Assembly (NCBI GenBank): GCA_944368925.1
Contig: CALVXG010000003.1
Location: forward strand, 124,001 to 188,000
DNA: 64,000 nt
Source: an uncultured Clostridia bacterium
GTDB lineage: Bacteria > Bacillota > Clostridia > Christensenellales > Borkfalkiaceae
Direction: 5' to 3'
In this document: positions 50,744 to 59,801 of the stretch, in pieces
Layout of the letters: every line of letters begins with the position of its first letter
Position numbering within the stretch: the stretch's first letter is position 1
Notes under the pieces: model-generated
Seen by the model: only the letters and a program-made list of their open reading frames with translations
Told to the model about the DNA's origin: nothing
Database searches by the model: none
Position numbers and translations under genes: made by a program

Positions 50744-52808
50744 ACGGTTCGAGAAAGACGCGCGCCTGCGTCTCCGCTTTTACTGAAACCAGCCTGCACG
50801 CCCTTCCGTTTTCAAAAACGGGAGGGCGTTCGGTATAGACAAACGCGTCCTGCCGCATTTCATACACGCGCACCGTCACGCGTGAAGGATACCCGTACCC
50901 GCTTAGGCCGAACACGTACGGCCTGCCCGTGTAATAATCGTCCGCCACCTTTTCCCCGTCCAGCAAAATTTCCGCACGGTCGCCCTCATAGCCGATCACC
51001 AGCCGCGCCCCGTGCACGTCTCCCCGAATCTCCCCGCATTGCAGCGTGTAGTCCGTGTACCCGTCTTTTTGTTCTTCTTTGCAGATTTGCACGGAAAACG
51101 CAGGTACGTTCATCTTTTTTTCGTACAAACCGAACACTCCGTCCTCGCCCGTACAGACAAATCCGCGCGGCGTAATTTTCGGCTTCGGATAAATTTTCAG
51201 CCGCGCGTCGGCCGCGCACAAGAGCGCGATCCCGCCTTCCGTCTCGTACATTTCCCCGTCCGTCATGAACAGCCGCTCTTTTCCCTCATAACAAAAACGC
51301 CAGGCGTCGCGCGCCTCCTGCCTGGTGAGAAGAAGAATCTTTCCGTTAGGGTCGCCCGCCGTTTCGATCTGCCCCAGTCCTTCGTCCGCCCAGAACACGA
51401 CGTCCCTGCCGTTGAGCGTGCAAAAGGGCGTGGCGAGCGCATACCGAAAATACGTCCCGCAGATCGTTCTCTCATACACAAACGCTCCGCATTGCCCGCT
51501 TTTGAGCGTAAAATCGGGGAACGTCACCCCTTTTGCGGGCGAAAACGCGTGCAAACGATGTTCCTTCGTCGGATAATGGCGCACATAGTTGTTGAAAAAC
51601 ACAAACCCGCCTTCCTCTTGCCCGCGCACCGCACAGCGCAGCGATTGCAGGTCGGCAGGATCGGAAGGATTGCCCGGCATCAGCCGTACGGGCAGCGTGC
51701 AGATCTCCCGTCCGAAACCGCGTATGAGACAATTCCACAATTTCAGCTCCCGACCGCTCGGGCGTATCTCGCCGTATTGCCCGATCGGCGCCTGAAAATC
51801 ATAGTTGAATTCGGGAAGATCGCAGCAAAACCCCGCCCGCAGATGTTTCTCGTCGCGGTATTCCTGCATCGTCGTCAGCGCGCCCGTCGGATTGATCCCG
51901 CCGTGAAATACGTAATACCCCAGCATCGCCACGCCGCTCCCGATCTTGCAAAGCGCCATCGCCCCGCAGTCTTCCCCCGTGATCACGGGACGGCGGATCT
52001 TCGTCACCTGGATCCCCGATCCCAGTTCCACCGTCGCGTACGGGTACGCCGAATGCGCTATGGTCGCTTCCATCTCCTTTCTGCCCGTGTCGCTGCCTAT
52101 GTTCGCGTCGTTCGGATTGTCCGTAAACAGATATCCGTCCATCGGCGCAAGCTCGCCCGTCTGCGCTTCCCACGGCGCTTCGCAATAATTCCCCCATACG
52201 GGGATCGCTTCCCCCGTCGCCGCTTGCCCCCAGCCCGTCGCAAAATACAGGGGTACGTCCATCCCTTTTTCTTTCAGCATGGCGATCAGCGCCGCAATGT
52301 GCTCGTCGCCGATCCCCTTCCCCTGCACGCCCCATTGGCTGTATTCGTTCTCCACCTGCACCGCAACGATCGGCCCGCCGTCTTTGTACGTGAGCCCCGC
52401 ACATTGCGCGCACAGCTGCGTAAAATACCTGTCTACATCCGCCATGTACCCCGCATCGTTGGAGCGCGCACGATATTTCTTGCGCTCCACCCAGTCGGGA
52501 AACCCGCCGTTGCGCACTTCCGCGTGCACCCACGGCCCTACCCGCAGACACAAATACATTCCCGCCGCTTTTACCTCTTGCGCAAAGCGCCGTAAATTCT
52601 TGCTCCCGCGAAAATCAAAATGCCCTTCCGTCTCTTCGTGGTGGATCCAACAGCAGTACGAGGAGACAATATCCACCCCCAGCGCCTTCATCTTGGCAAG
52701 ATCTTCCCGCCAGCTTCTGCAATCGCTGCGGCTGTACGGATATTCCCCCATCACGGGAAACCACGGCTCCCCGTCCTTTTCAAAATACCGCGCATTGTAT
52801 GTGATCAT
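50742..52808 (-). CDS. GH35-type beta-galactosidase-like enzyme
   Basis: This 688-residue cytoplasmic protein has an N-terminal TIM barrel with GH35-like motifs: GEYPYSRSD near residue 22, RVGPWVHAEVRNGGFPDW near residue 88, VAVQVENEYSQWG near residue 147 (acid/base Glu in NEY), and VELGSGIQ near residue 265 as the likely nucleophile region. Beta-sandwich domains follow. GH35 enzymes release terminal beta-galactose. The ATG at 52808 has GAGGTG 5 bases upstream. It lies 13 bases after the rhamnosidase gene in the same operon. GH42 or another clan A family is an alternative. Confidence 0.75.
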   Translation of the reverse strand: MITYNARYFEKDGEPWFPVMGEYPYSRSDCRSWREDLAKMKALGVDIVSSYCCWIHHEETEGHFDFRGSKNLRRFAQEVKAAGMYLCLRVGPWVHAEVRNGGFPDWVERKKYRARSNDAGYMADVDRYFTQLCAQCAGLTYKDGGPIVAVQVENEYSQWGVQGKGIGDEHIAALIAMLKEKGMDVPLYFATGWGQAATGEAIPVWGNYCEAPWEAQTGELAPMDGYLFTDNPNDANIGSDTGRKEMEATIAHSAYPYATVELGSGIQVTKIRRPVITGEDCGAMALCKIGSGVAMLGYYVFHGGINPTGALTTMQEYRDEKHLRAGFCCDLPEFNYDFQAPIGQYGEIRPSGRELKLWNCLIRGFGREICTLPVRLMPGNPSDPADLQSLRCAVRGQEEGGFVFFNNYVRHYPTKEHRLHAFSPAKGVTFPDFTLKSGQCGAFVYERTICGTYFRYALATPFCTLNGRDVVFWADEGLGQIETAGDPNGKILLLTRQEARDAWRFCYEGKERLFMTDGEMYETEGGIALLCAADARLKIYPKPKITPRGFVCTGEDGVFGLYEKKMNVPAFSVQICKEEQKDGYTDYTLQCGEIRGDVHGARLVIGYEGDRAEILLDGEKVADDYYTGRPYVFGLSGYGYPSRVTVRVYEMRQDAFVYTERPPVFENGRACRLVSVKAETQARVFLEP

Positions 52809-52821
52809 ACGCACCTCTCTT

Positions 52822-55083
52822 TCAGAACGCTTCGCGAACGTCCGCGCGCTCATACCCTTGCGGGATCCGCACCTTCTCGACCCCGTCCCTGCGCTCGAAC
52901 ACCAATTCTTGTTTGCCTACGGGTATGCGGATGCGACAATCGATCTTTTCCGCCGCGTCCGTAAACAGGATCTTGTTCCCATGCACTCCCGCAAATCCGC
53001 TCACGTACCCGACCAGAAGATTCGCCGCATAGGACGCAAATCCGTGATCCAGGCTCCCGCACGGGTTGTCGTTCTCCCAAAGAGTGCCCGTCCGCTGCGC
53101 CATGCCGTAAAAGAAATCTACGCACTCCTGCCGCAGCTGCGCCCGTTTGTCCGACCGCGCCAACATCATCAGCCGCAGATAGTTCCCGATAAACGCGTTG
53201 GATTTGTATACCTGCGGATAGGTCACCTCCACGTCCCGCATCGCACCGAATTTTTCCGTCAGTAATTGAAACAGCTTCGGATACGTCTGCGGCGTCGCCA
53301 CCCCCGAAAAAAATGCGTAGTACTGGCACGTCTCCGTAATGTGCCCGAGAAGTTTCGTCCCGCCTTCACACCGCACGCGGTTGTCTTCGAAAAATTCCCC
53401 GTCAAACGAATATTCGCGCACGGCCGCGCGTACCTTATCCGCCTTTTCCAGGAGCGCACCGTCCGAATACAGCCGTCCCGCACTCTCCAACGCCTTCGCA
53501 TACAACATGTTCGACGGAAAATTGATCCCCTTTATAAACTCTTCGTCGTTCGCCTTGCTCCACTCCACGAATACCCAGCTCTCCAAATTCTCCAAAAGCC
53601 CGTATTCGTTGCGGTACTTTTCAAAAAACGAAAGAACGCCGTAGACCTTTTCCCTGCTCGCCTGCGCCACCGAAAAATCACCGCTCCGCAAATACTGGTC
53701 GTATAACTCCACCACGTACCACATCGCCCAGTTCGGTATATACTGCGCATTCACAAAATCGGCAGGATAACACATCGGGATCATCTTGTCGGGTATGTAC
53801 GAAAGATGCGGGCTCATCGCATAATTCTGCAAAAACGCCGCTTCCACCTTGTTTTCCCCCGTGAAAAGCTGCTCCGCCTTCGCCGAAAAATAAGAATCGC
53901 ACAACCAGCCCGCCCGCTCCCGCGAAGGACAGTCCGTCAGAAGATCCACCGCATTGTGACGGAACGTCCTGCACGCCGCGTCCATGATCGCGTTCAGCCG
54001 CTCGTCCGCACACTCGAACGCAAACCGCCCCGTGTCCGGATTTTCGTACTTCTGCATATACACCCGCGGCGTACCCGTCTTCCCCTGCCGCAACAATACC
54101 TTCACAAACCGCGCCGTGTACGGCTCAAACGTAAAATGTCTGTATTCCCCCGCCTTCAGACGGTATTCGATAATGTTGACGCACGCATTTCGGTACGGCA
54201 ATACCTCCGCAGGCCCTTCCGGCGTCTTGCGCAGATCCATCTCGTCAAACAATATGTACAGATGCGCGTCTTCTTCCGCCTTTACCTCTATCCCGATAAA
54301 ACCCGTTTCGGCCCGCCCGAAATCATACACCGCATACGCACCCGCCTGCAATCCTTCCCGCTTTCCGCTCTTTTCATAGACAAGATTGCATACGTAATCG
54401 GACGGATTGCTCTGCCATTCCCCGATCGGATATATGCGCAGCTCTTCGATCTCCATGCAAATATTGCGGTACGGCTCCCCCTCTCCCGCACGAAACGTGC
54501 CGTCTTCGATCTTTTCCGCCTCCGCACACGCATAGTCGGGATAATCCGTCACCCGCGGCAACAACTTCCCCGAAACGACCTCTACGGGCAGCGCCGCATT
54601 CTCACCGAACCCGCGCGCATACGTTTCGACGGGCGACTCGGCAAACACATAACTCTCCGTAAACGCCCGCTGGTAACTGAAACGGCTCACCTTCTGCAAC
54701 CGCTCCGTATAACGCCGCACATAAAAATCTCTGCCCGTCCAATACCGCGCCTGCCCGTTTTCCGTGATCTCCGCCTGCAAAAACGCGGGCTGGTCCAATA
54801 CCCAATAATTCATCGTATTGTACCCCGCCGCCTCGATAAACAATATGTTCTCTTCCTTCAGCCCGCGCAAAGGGATCCTGTCCACCCGAAAATATCCGTG
54901 CGCCGCCCGTGACGGCCCAAACGCAAGAAATTCCCCGTTCAAATACGCCTTGTAACAGTTGCTCGCCGCAATCAACAGTTCCGCATTCTCCGCCCTTTTG
55001 AAGCGCACACAGAATGCACAGATACTGTTCAACGTCTTTTCTTCCTTTTCCAGCCATACGGGAATCGCTTTCTGAAATTGCAT
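52822..55083 (-). CDS. GH78-like alpha-L-rhamnosidase, second paralogue
   Basis: This 753-residue protein is a paralogue of the 698-residue protein at 27.2 kb. It has the same N-terminal AASNCYKAYLNGEF beta domain, the barrel signature AVDLLTDCPSRERAGWLCD (residues about 373-391), YIPNWAMWYVVELYD and ENLESWVFVEWSKAN. It has no signal peptide, so it acts on imported oligosaccharides. It heads a two-gene operon with the GH35-like gene and is transcribed from the operator-bearing promoter at 55.2 kb. Its role fits intracellular trimming of a rhamnose- and galactose-containing glycan. Confidence 0.78.
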   Translation of the reverse strand: MQFQKAIPVWLEKEEKTLNSICAFCVRFKRAENAELLIAASNCYKAYLNGEFLAFGPSRAAHGYFRVDRIPLRGLKEENILFIEAAGYNTMNYWVLDQPAFLQAEITENGQARYWTGRDFYVRRYTERLQKVSRFSYQRAFTESYVFAESPVETYARGFGENAALPVEVVSGKLLPRVTDYPDYACAEAEKIEDGTFRAGEGEPYRNICMEIEELRIYPIGEWQSNPSDYVCNLVYEKSGKREGLQAGAYAVYDFGRAETGFIGIEVKAEEDAHLYILFDEMDLRKTPEGPAEVLPYRNACVNIIEYRLKAGEYRHFTFEPYTARFVKVLLRQGKTGTPRVYMQKYENPDTGRFAFECADERLNAIMDAACRTFRHNAVDLLTDCPSRERAGWLCDSYFSAKAEQLFTGENKVEAAFLQNYAMSPHLSYIPDKMIPMCYPADFVNAQYIPNWAMWYVVELYDQYLRSGDFSVAQASREKVYGVLSFFEKYRNEYGLLENLESWVFVEWSKANDEEFIKGINFPSNMLYAKALESAGRLYSDGALLEKADKVRAAVREYSFDGEFFEDNRVRCEGGTKLLGHITETCQYYAFFSGVATPQTYPKLFQLLTEKFGAMRDVEVTYPQVYKSNAFIGNYLRLMMLARSDKRAQLRQECVDFFYGMAQRTGTLWENDNPCGSLDHGFASYAANLLVGYVSGFAGVHGNKILFTDAAEKIDCRIRIPVGKQELVFERRDGVEKVRIPQGYERADVREAF

Positions 55084-55172
55084 AATCTCTCCTTCCGGTC
55101 AACCGCAAACGTTCGCTCTCTTTTGTTTCGCTCACGGCCCCTATCCTCGCCTTTTTTCGGTATATCACAGGA

Positions 55173-55236
55173 ATTATAACAAATCTCTCCCGCCTTTTCT
55201 ACTCCTCCCGTTAACCAGAAATTGCAAATATTTGAC
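55173..55236 (-). promoter_or_regulatory. Activator-type promoter of the rhamnosidase-GH35 operon
   Basis: On the minus strand the -10 is TATAAT (55178-55173) with a weak TAGAAA -35 at 17 bp (55201-55196). The block 55236-55198 matches 49735-49697 at 31 of 39 positions: GTCAAA-n-ATTTGCAATTT is 17/18 identical and TAACG-nnn-GGAGTAGA is fully conserved outside the spacer. The distance to the -10 is exactly the same. Confidence 0.75.
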
Positions 55237-55418
55237 GTGCCCTTAGCGCTCCGATCTTTTTGATCTTCGTCATAACCCACGAAAAAACGCACACTTTTTT
55301 CATGCGCTTTGCTTTCCAAAGCACAACCGAAAACGCCGCGGGAGGCGTCTTTTGCAGACAACGCGCGTTTTTTCGAGCCGCCGTTTGCGGGCGCACTCGC
55401 TTTTTTGATCCCAGCATG

Positions 55419-55456
55419 ACGCAAAGCGCCGCCAAAATTTCGGCGGCGCTTTGCGT
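55419..55456. repeat. Hairpin in the 55.1-55.6 kb gap
   Basis: A 15-bp perfect stem (55419-55433 with 55442-55456) has an 8-base loop. It is the second of two consecutive hairpins after the PocR-type regulator gene. No T-run on the minus strand. Confidence 0.55.
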
Positions 55457-55462
55457 AAAAAG

Positions 55463-55498
55463 CAGCCTAGCCCTGCAAAAATTTGCAGGGCTAGGCTG
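55463..55498 (-). terminator. Terminator of the corrinoid locus
   Basis: A 17-bp perfect stem (55463-55479 with 55482-55498) is followed on the minus strand by CTTTTTACG. It lies about 110 bases past the stop codon of the last gene of the 62.7-55.6 kb operon. Confidence 0.78.
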
Positions 55499-55609
55499 TT
55501 TAATTTATCCGAAGCGTTTTTTCTTCACCTGTTTTTCCGCAAGAAAAACTCTTACCGCTCTATAAATTTATTATCCGAAGGTTTTTCGATAAAAAGCAGA
55601 ATAATAACG

Positions 55610-56869
55610 TCAGCCGAGGACGCTCTTGCGGTATTTGGAGGGCGTGACGCCCACTATTTTTTTAAAGATCTTGATAAAATAATTTCCGTCGCGGTATCCC
55701 ACGCAATCGGATACGTCTTCCACAGACCTGCCTTCCATCAGAAGCTCTTTTGCCCTGCTGACGCGCACTTTGGTCAGATAATCGCTGAACGTTACCCCCA
55801 TTTCGCGACGAAACAGGTGGCTTAAATAATACCCGCTCACAAACACGTTCTGCGCCAGAATGTCCAGGTTCAGATCTTCGAAGTAATGCGCGTTGATGTA
55901 CTGGATCGCTTTGTACAGATGCTCGCTTGTGTTTTTCTTGCCGCGGCTTTCGTAGACAGCGTCGAGAAACCCGTCCAGAATTTCCACCGTTTCGCGGCAG
56001 ATATCCGAAAAATCCGCGTTTTCCAAAAGCAGGCGCGAACTTTTCTTGATCACGCCCGTCAGCGTGGAAAGGGGCGCGCCCGCCTCGACCGCGCTGCGCG
56101 ACAAAAACGCCGTAAATTCGTAGAGCTTCGCCTTTACGATCTCCAAATCACCGCTCGCATACGAAAAGATTTCGTTTAAAAAACGGTTGATGATCTGCTT
56201 TGCCTGGCTCTTGTCCCCCATCTGCACGGAAGCGATCAGCTCCTTTTCCAGCTCGATCGGGTATTTGTTGTAATGCGGCTGCGATTCGCGGATCTGCATT
56301 TCTTTCGCCGCGCGCAGCCGCTCCATGTTCATTTTCGTGATTTCCAGCCGCTGTTCTATGTACTTGCGCTCTTCCTGCAGCATGTACCGTATCAGCATGG
56401 TCAGCGTTTCCGCTACGCTCGTCATGCTCTTGCAGTCGATCTGGCGTATGTTCGACGGGTCGCACTTTTGCGCGTCCAACCCCACCTTTTCACAATTTTT
56501 ACGGAATTCTTCCGCAAAAAAATCGTCCTTGTCCCACAAGATGACCGGCCCCGTCGTGATGAATCCCAACAACTCTTCTTCCAAAAGGATCGGCGTGATA
56601 CACATGATCAGCCCGCACGGCGTCTCGTAAATGTACGCCGAACGGATCTCCGCCGCCTTCTTTCCGCTGAATACGATGCTTTCACGGCACGCAAAATGCC
56701 CCTTGCCGTATTCACAGATACAGCCGGGGTTGCGTACGCACAACTGTTCCTCTCCTTCCGCATTGTAAAGCGCCACGTCCAGCCCGCTCGTCAAAGAAAA
56801 GTTCCGCAGCAGTTTTTCCAGTTGTTTGAAATTCAGGATCTGTTTGAGTCCCGCATCATTCAGTTTCAT
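55610..56869 (-). CDS. AraC-family regulator with PocR ligand-binding domain
   Basis: This 419-residue protein has an N-terminal PocR-type sensory domain (about 8-165) with Cys-rich features (RNPGCICEYGKGHFACRES, ETPCGLIMCITPIL), a central helical region and a C-terminal AraC double HTH (LNLDILAQNVFVSGYYLSHLFRREMGVTF and SVEDVSDCVGYRDGNYFIKIFKK, near residues 325-410). PocR domains sense small organic ligands such as propanediol in cobalamin-dependent pathways, and the Cys residues may also sense redox or metal. It is the last gene of the corrinoid methyltransferase operon and overlaps the gene before it by 14 bases, so it probably controls this locus. Confidence 0.85.
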   Translation of the reverse strand: MKLNDAGLKQILNFKQLEKLLRNFSLTSGLDVALYNAEGEEQLCVRNPGCICEYGKGHFACRESIVFSGKKAAEIRSAYIYETPCGLIMCITPILLEEELLGFITTGPVILWDKDDFFAEEFRKNCEKVGLDAQKCDPSNIRQIDCKSMTSVAETLTMLIRYMLQEERKYIEQRLEITKMNMERLRAAKEMQIRESQPHYNKYPIELEKELIASVQMGDKSQAKQIINRFLNEIFSYASGDLEIVKAKLYEFTAFLSRSAVEAGAPLSTLTGVIKKSSRLLLENADFSDICRETVEILDGFLDAVYESRGKKNTSEHLYKAIQYINAHYFEDLNLDILAQNVFVSGYYLSHLFRREMGVTFSDYLTKVRVSRAKELLMEGRSVEDVSDCVGYRDGNYFIKIFKKIVGVTPSKYRKSVLG

Positions 56870-57398
56870 TTCCGCCTAAAAACACCAATGTAAAATACGT
56901 TACCGTATTCTCCCCATTAGTATAATTGATTTTTACCTTTTTGGCAAGGGATACGACGTTGATCCCGCACGCCTCCACCGAACTTTTTGCCTTTTCGGGA
57001 AAACGGCAAGGGGCGGGATATGCACACGTTTTGCACACGTTGCAGCCGCCCGCGCCCAGCATCACGCTTCCCTTCGGCAGGACGGGGCGGATCAGATCTT
57101 CCGTCTTCTCGTGCTCTCCGCGCGCACGCTCCATCCCTTCCAGATCGTAACAGTCCTCGATTTCGTGCTTTGTCGTGAACACGAACGCCTGCGGATACTT
57201 CGAATATTTCGCTTTCAGCTCTTCCAGCGTTCCCACGTTGGGCGGGCATTGCCAGCACTTGTTGTAATTCCCGCAGTAATTGGCGCGGCACGCCGCCACC
57301 ACTTCCTCCGAAAATTCGATATCCGCGAAATTCAGCTCCGCGTACTGCCAGATCTCCTTTCCCGCCGCCTGCAGGATCTCTCTCGTAGAATTACGCAT
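56856..57398 (-). CDS. DUF2284 cysteine-rich metal-binding protein
   Basis: This 180-residue protein has the DUF2284 pattern: CRANYCGNYNKCWQCPP near residues 37-53 (four Cys), a central helical part, and GGCNVCKTCAYPAPCRFPEKA near residues 117-137 (five Cys). The cysteines could bind an Fe-S cluster. DUF2284 genes are common in corrinoid methyltransferase loci of anaerobes, but their function is unknown. It overlaps the RACo-type gene by 8 bases and the regulator gene by 14. Confidence 0.85.
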   Translation of the reverse strand: MRNSTREILQAAGKEIWQYAELNFADIEFSEEVVAACRANYCGNYNKCWQCPPNVGTLEELKAKYSKYPQAFVFTTKHEIEDCYDLEGMERARGEHEKTEDLIRPVLPKGSVMLGAGGCNVCKTCAYPAPCRFPEKAKSSVEACGINVVSLAKKVKINYTNGENTVTYFTLVFLGGNETE

Positions 57399-58860
57399 TT
57401 TCCTCTCCGAAATTCATGTTTTCGATGTACGCGTCCATAAACTCGGGCGACGCCGAAAGGTCGATATACTCCGCTTCCCGCGCGATCCTTTCGGCCGCCT
57501 TTATGCTCTCTTTGCGGCAAAGGCACTCCCGCGCCCCTGCCAGCGCCGTGTTTCCGACCGCTTCAATCTTACCCGCAAGCGCCGCGGGGAACAACCCCAC
57601 TCCGACCGCGTTTTTCTTGTCGAGATAAAACCCGAGCCCGCCCGCGACATACAGCTTTTTGAGCGCGTCGTACGGCACTCCCGCCGTGGAGAGCAATACG
57701 CTGATGCCCGCGCAGATCGCGCTCTTGGCAAGCTGAAACGCGCGCACGTCCGCCTGCGATATATATACCTTGTCGCTGATATAAAATTTGTTCGTCCCGT
57801 CCGTAAAGGCGCCCGTCTCGTCCACGATGCCCTTGCGCACCATGAGCGCGATCGCATCCACCAGCCCCGCGCCGCAGATGCCCGTCGCTTCGCCGCCGCC
57901 GATGACGGTGCAGACGATCTTTCCGTCCCGTTCGCGCACGCTGTCGATCGCGCCCGCCACGCCGCCCGTGCCGCACTCGATGTTTGCCCCTTCAAAACAC
58001 GGCCCAGCCGCCGTGGACGTCGCATACAGTTTTCCGTGCGCGTGCAGGATCATTTCTCCGTTCGTGCCGATATCCGCCAGAAGGTTTACCCCCTCTTCCA
58101 CGCGCGAAGTCAGCGCGCCGACCACCACGTCCGACCCGAAATACGCGGACGTCGAGGGCAATACCACCACCTCTTCCGCCGAAAGCCCCAACTCTTCGCC
58201 CGAAAGGTGCACCGTGTCCAGAAATTCCGCACGGAAAGGATATTGCCCGATCCCGTGCACGTCTTTCCCCAAAAACAGGTGCAGCATGGTCGTGTTCCCG
58301 CACACCGCAAGGCGCTTCAGCTTCTTGAACGCAAACTTTTCGGCAAACCGCGCGATCGCCTCGCGCGTCTGCGCCAGCACGCATTCCTGCATCTGCTTTC
58401 CCTTGCCTTCGTCCGCCGCCGCTATGCGGCTCAATACGTCCGCTCCGTACGCGCCCTGCCTGTTCAGCGTCCCGAATTTGTCCAGCTCCCGCCCCGATTT
58501 GAGATCGGTCAGCGAAAACGCGAGCGTCGTCGTGCCGATGTCCAGCGCCACGCCGTACCCTTCCTCGCCGTCCGTTTCCGTACGGGTCGGCGCCGTATAG
58601 GTGAGGCCGCCCCCTTCCGTCTCGAACACTTCCACAAACGCGTCGCCTTCCACGTTCGCAAGGCAGGACAGCACGTACCCGTCCTTTTCCCCTTCGAACG
58701 TTCCCTCGATCACGCGCACGCGGCACTTGCCGCACTTCCCGTTGCCGCCGCAGCGCGCCGCGATCGCATATCCTTTCCCCTGCAAAAAGGAAAGAAGATT
58801 TTCCCCCTTTCCGCAGTCGTATTCCTTGATCTTCGAACCCGATAAAACTTTTATAAGCAT
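57391..58860 (-). CDS. RACo-type reductive activator of corrinoid proteins
   Basis: This 489-residue protein begins with a 2Fe-2S ferredoxin domain (C-x5-C-x2-C near residues 37-46 and a distal Cys near 69), a linker and a large ASKHA ATPase domain: VALDIGTTTLAFSL near residue 105, LLADIGTNGEM near residue 260, GGGEATGICGAGL near residue 320, and AGGLGFYLDKKNA near residue 395. RACo proteins use ATP to reduce inactive Co(II) corrinoid back to Co(I) in methyltransferase systems. The ATG at 58860 overlaps the radical SAM gene by 10 bases. It is central evidence for corrinoid-dependent methyl transfer in this locus. Confidence 0.92.
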   Translation of the reverse strand: MLIKVLSGSKIKEYDCGKGENLLSFLQGKGYAIAARCGGNGKCGKCRVRVIEGTFEGEKDGYVLSCLANVEGDAFVEVFETEGGGLTYTAPTRTETDGEEGYGVALDIGTTTLAFSLTDLKSGRELDKFGTLNRQGAYGADVLSRIAAADEGKGKQMQECVLAQTREAIARFAEKFAFKKLKRLAVCGNTTMLHLFLGKDVHGIGQYPFRAEFLDTVHLSGEELGLSAEEVVVLPSTSAYFGSDVVVGALTSRVEEGVNLLADIGTNGEMILHAHGKLYATSTAAGPCFEGANIECGTGGVAGAIDSVRERDGKIVCTVIGGGEATGICGAGLVDAIALMVRKGIVDETGAFTDGTNKFYISDKVYISQADVRAFQLAKSAICAGISVLLSTAGVPYDALKKLYVAGGLGFYLDKKNAVGVGLFPAALAGKIEAVGNTALAGARECLCRKESIKAAERIAREAEYIDLSASPEFMDAYIENMNFGEENA

Positions 58861-59801
58861 GGCACTTCCCAACCGTTTTCCGCAAGCAGTTTCACGCAGT
58901 CTTCGACGCTGTAACCGCGCCCTCGCGACGTTTCCGTCTCCGTGTCCCGCGGGTTCACGCCGTACTCCGCATACAACTGGTTCACCCCCGCGAGCATCGC
59001 GACGGGATTCACTTCGTGCACGTTCATGGACACGGGCGGGCGCACCGCGAGCATCGCCACCGCCGCGATCTTCGCAAGCTCGCGCGAACTGATCTCGCCC
59101 TCGCGCTCCTTGCGCGTGCCGCACACCCCCACGCGCCGCATCGCCGCCATGTATTTCACATTCAGACGCTGCGCGCGCAAAATTTCGTCCGCGATCTCCG
59201 CGTACGTGTGCTCTTTTCCGATCGGCTCGACGCAATAGTACAGATCGAGCCCTGCCGAAGCGATCGCTTCCAGCGTCTTTTCCCGCCGCGCCGCGGGAAT
59301 ATCCGTATCCGTCCCCTCGCGAAGACGCACGATATGATACGCGCCCGTCGCGCCGCTTTCGCGCAATTTTTCGGCATACGTACCGTCAAAATCGCCCGTG
59401 TTCACCACAAGGCGCATCGAGGACGGGATCGCCTTGCGCACCGCTTTGACGACGCCGAGAAACGCTTCTTTGTCATAACATTCCGTGGTCATCAGAAACA
59501 GGTCGCTGACCTGCGGCGTGATCGCTTTCTCTACTTCCGCCAGCGTCTCTTCCGCCGTGCGCGTGAACCTGCCGCCCACCACGAAGTGCGATTTTGCCAT
59601 CGAACAGAACGAACAGTTCCCCGGGCACGGATTGCTGTCCAGCCCCACCTGGCAGAAAACGTACCCCCTGCGGAAAGTGCGGCGCGCATACGCTTCCGAC
59701 TCCGCCAACAGCTCGTAAAATTCCGCCGAATGCGTATCCAGCGAAAGCAAACGGATAATTTCCGCTTTGTCCGTCCTCTTTTCTTCCGAAAAATTCAGCA
59801 T
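58851..59801 (-). CDS. BioB-like radical SAM protein
   Basis: This 316-residue radical SAM enzyme has the 4Fe-4S motif CPGNCSFCSM (CxxxCxxC, residues about 59-67) and a TIM-barrel (TTECYDKEAF, VVNTGDFDG, GATGAYHIVRLREGT). The C-terminal half resembles the BATS domain of the biotin synthase/methylornithine synthase group (YYCVEPIGKEHTYAEIADEI, NPVAMLAGVNQLYAEYGVNPRDTETETSRG; both by position near 200 and 282). The substrate is unknown. Its place in the corrinoid operon suggests it makes or remodels the methyl donor, the acceptor or a cofactor. It overlaps the neighbours by 7-10 bases. Confidence 0.85.
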   Translation of the reverse strand: MLNFSEEKRTDKAEIIRLLSLDTHSAEFYELLAESEAYARRTFRRGYVFCQVGLDSNPCPGNCSFCSMAKSHFVVGGRFTRTAEETLAEVEKAITPQVSDLFLMTTECYDKEAFLGVVKAVRKAIPSSMRLVVNTGDFDGTYAEKLRESGATGAYHIVRLREGTDTDIPAARREKTLEAIASAGLDLYYCVEPIGKEHTYAEIADEILRAQRLNVKYMAAMRRVGVCGTRKEREGEISSRELAKIAAVAMLAVRPPVSMNVHEVNPVAMLAGVNQLYAEYGVNPRDTETETSRGRGYSVEDCVKLLAENGWEVPCL

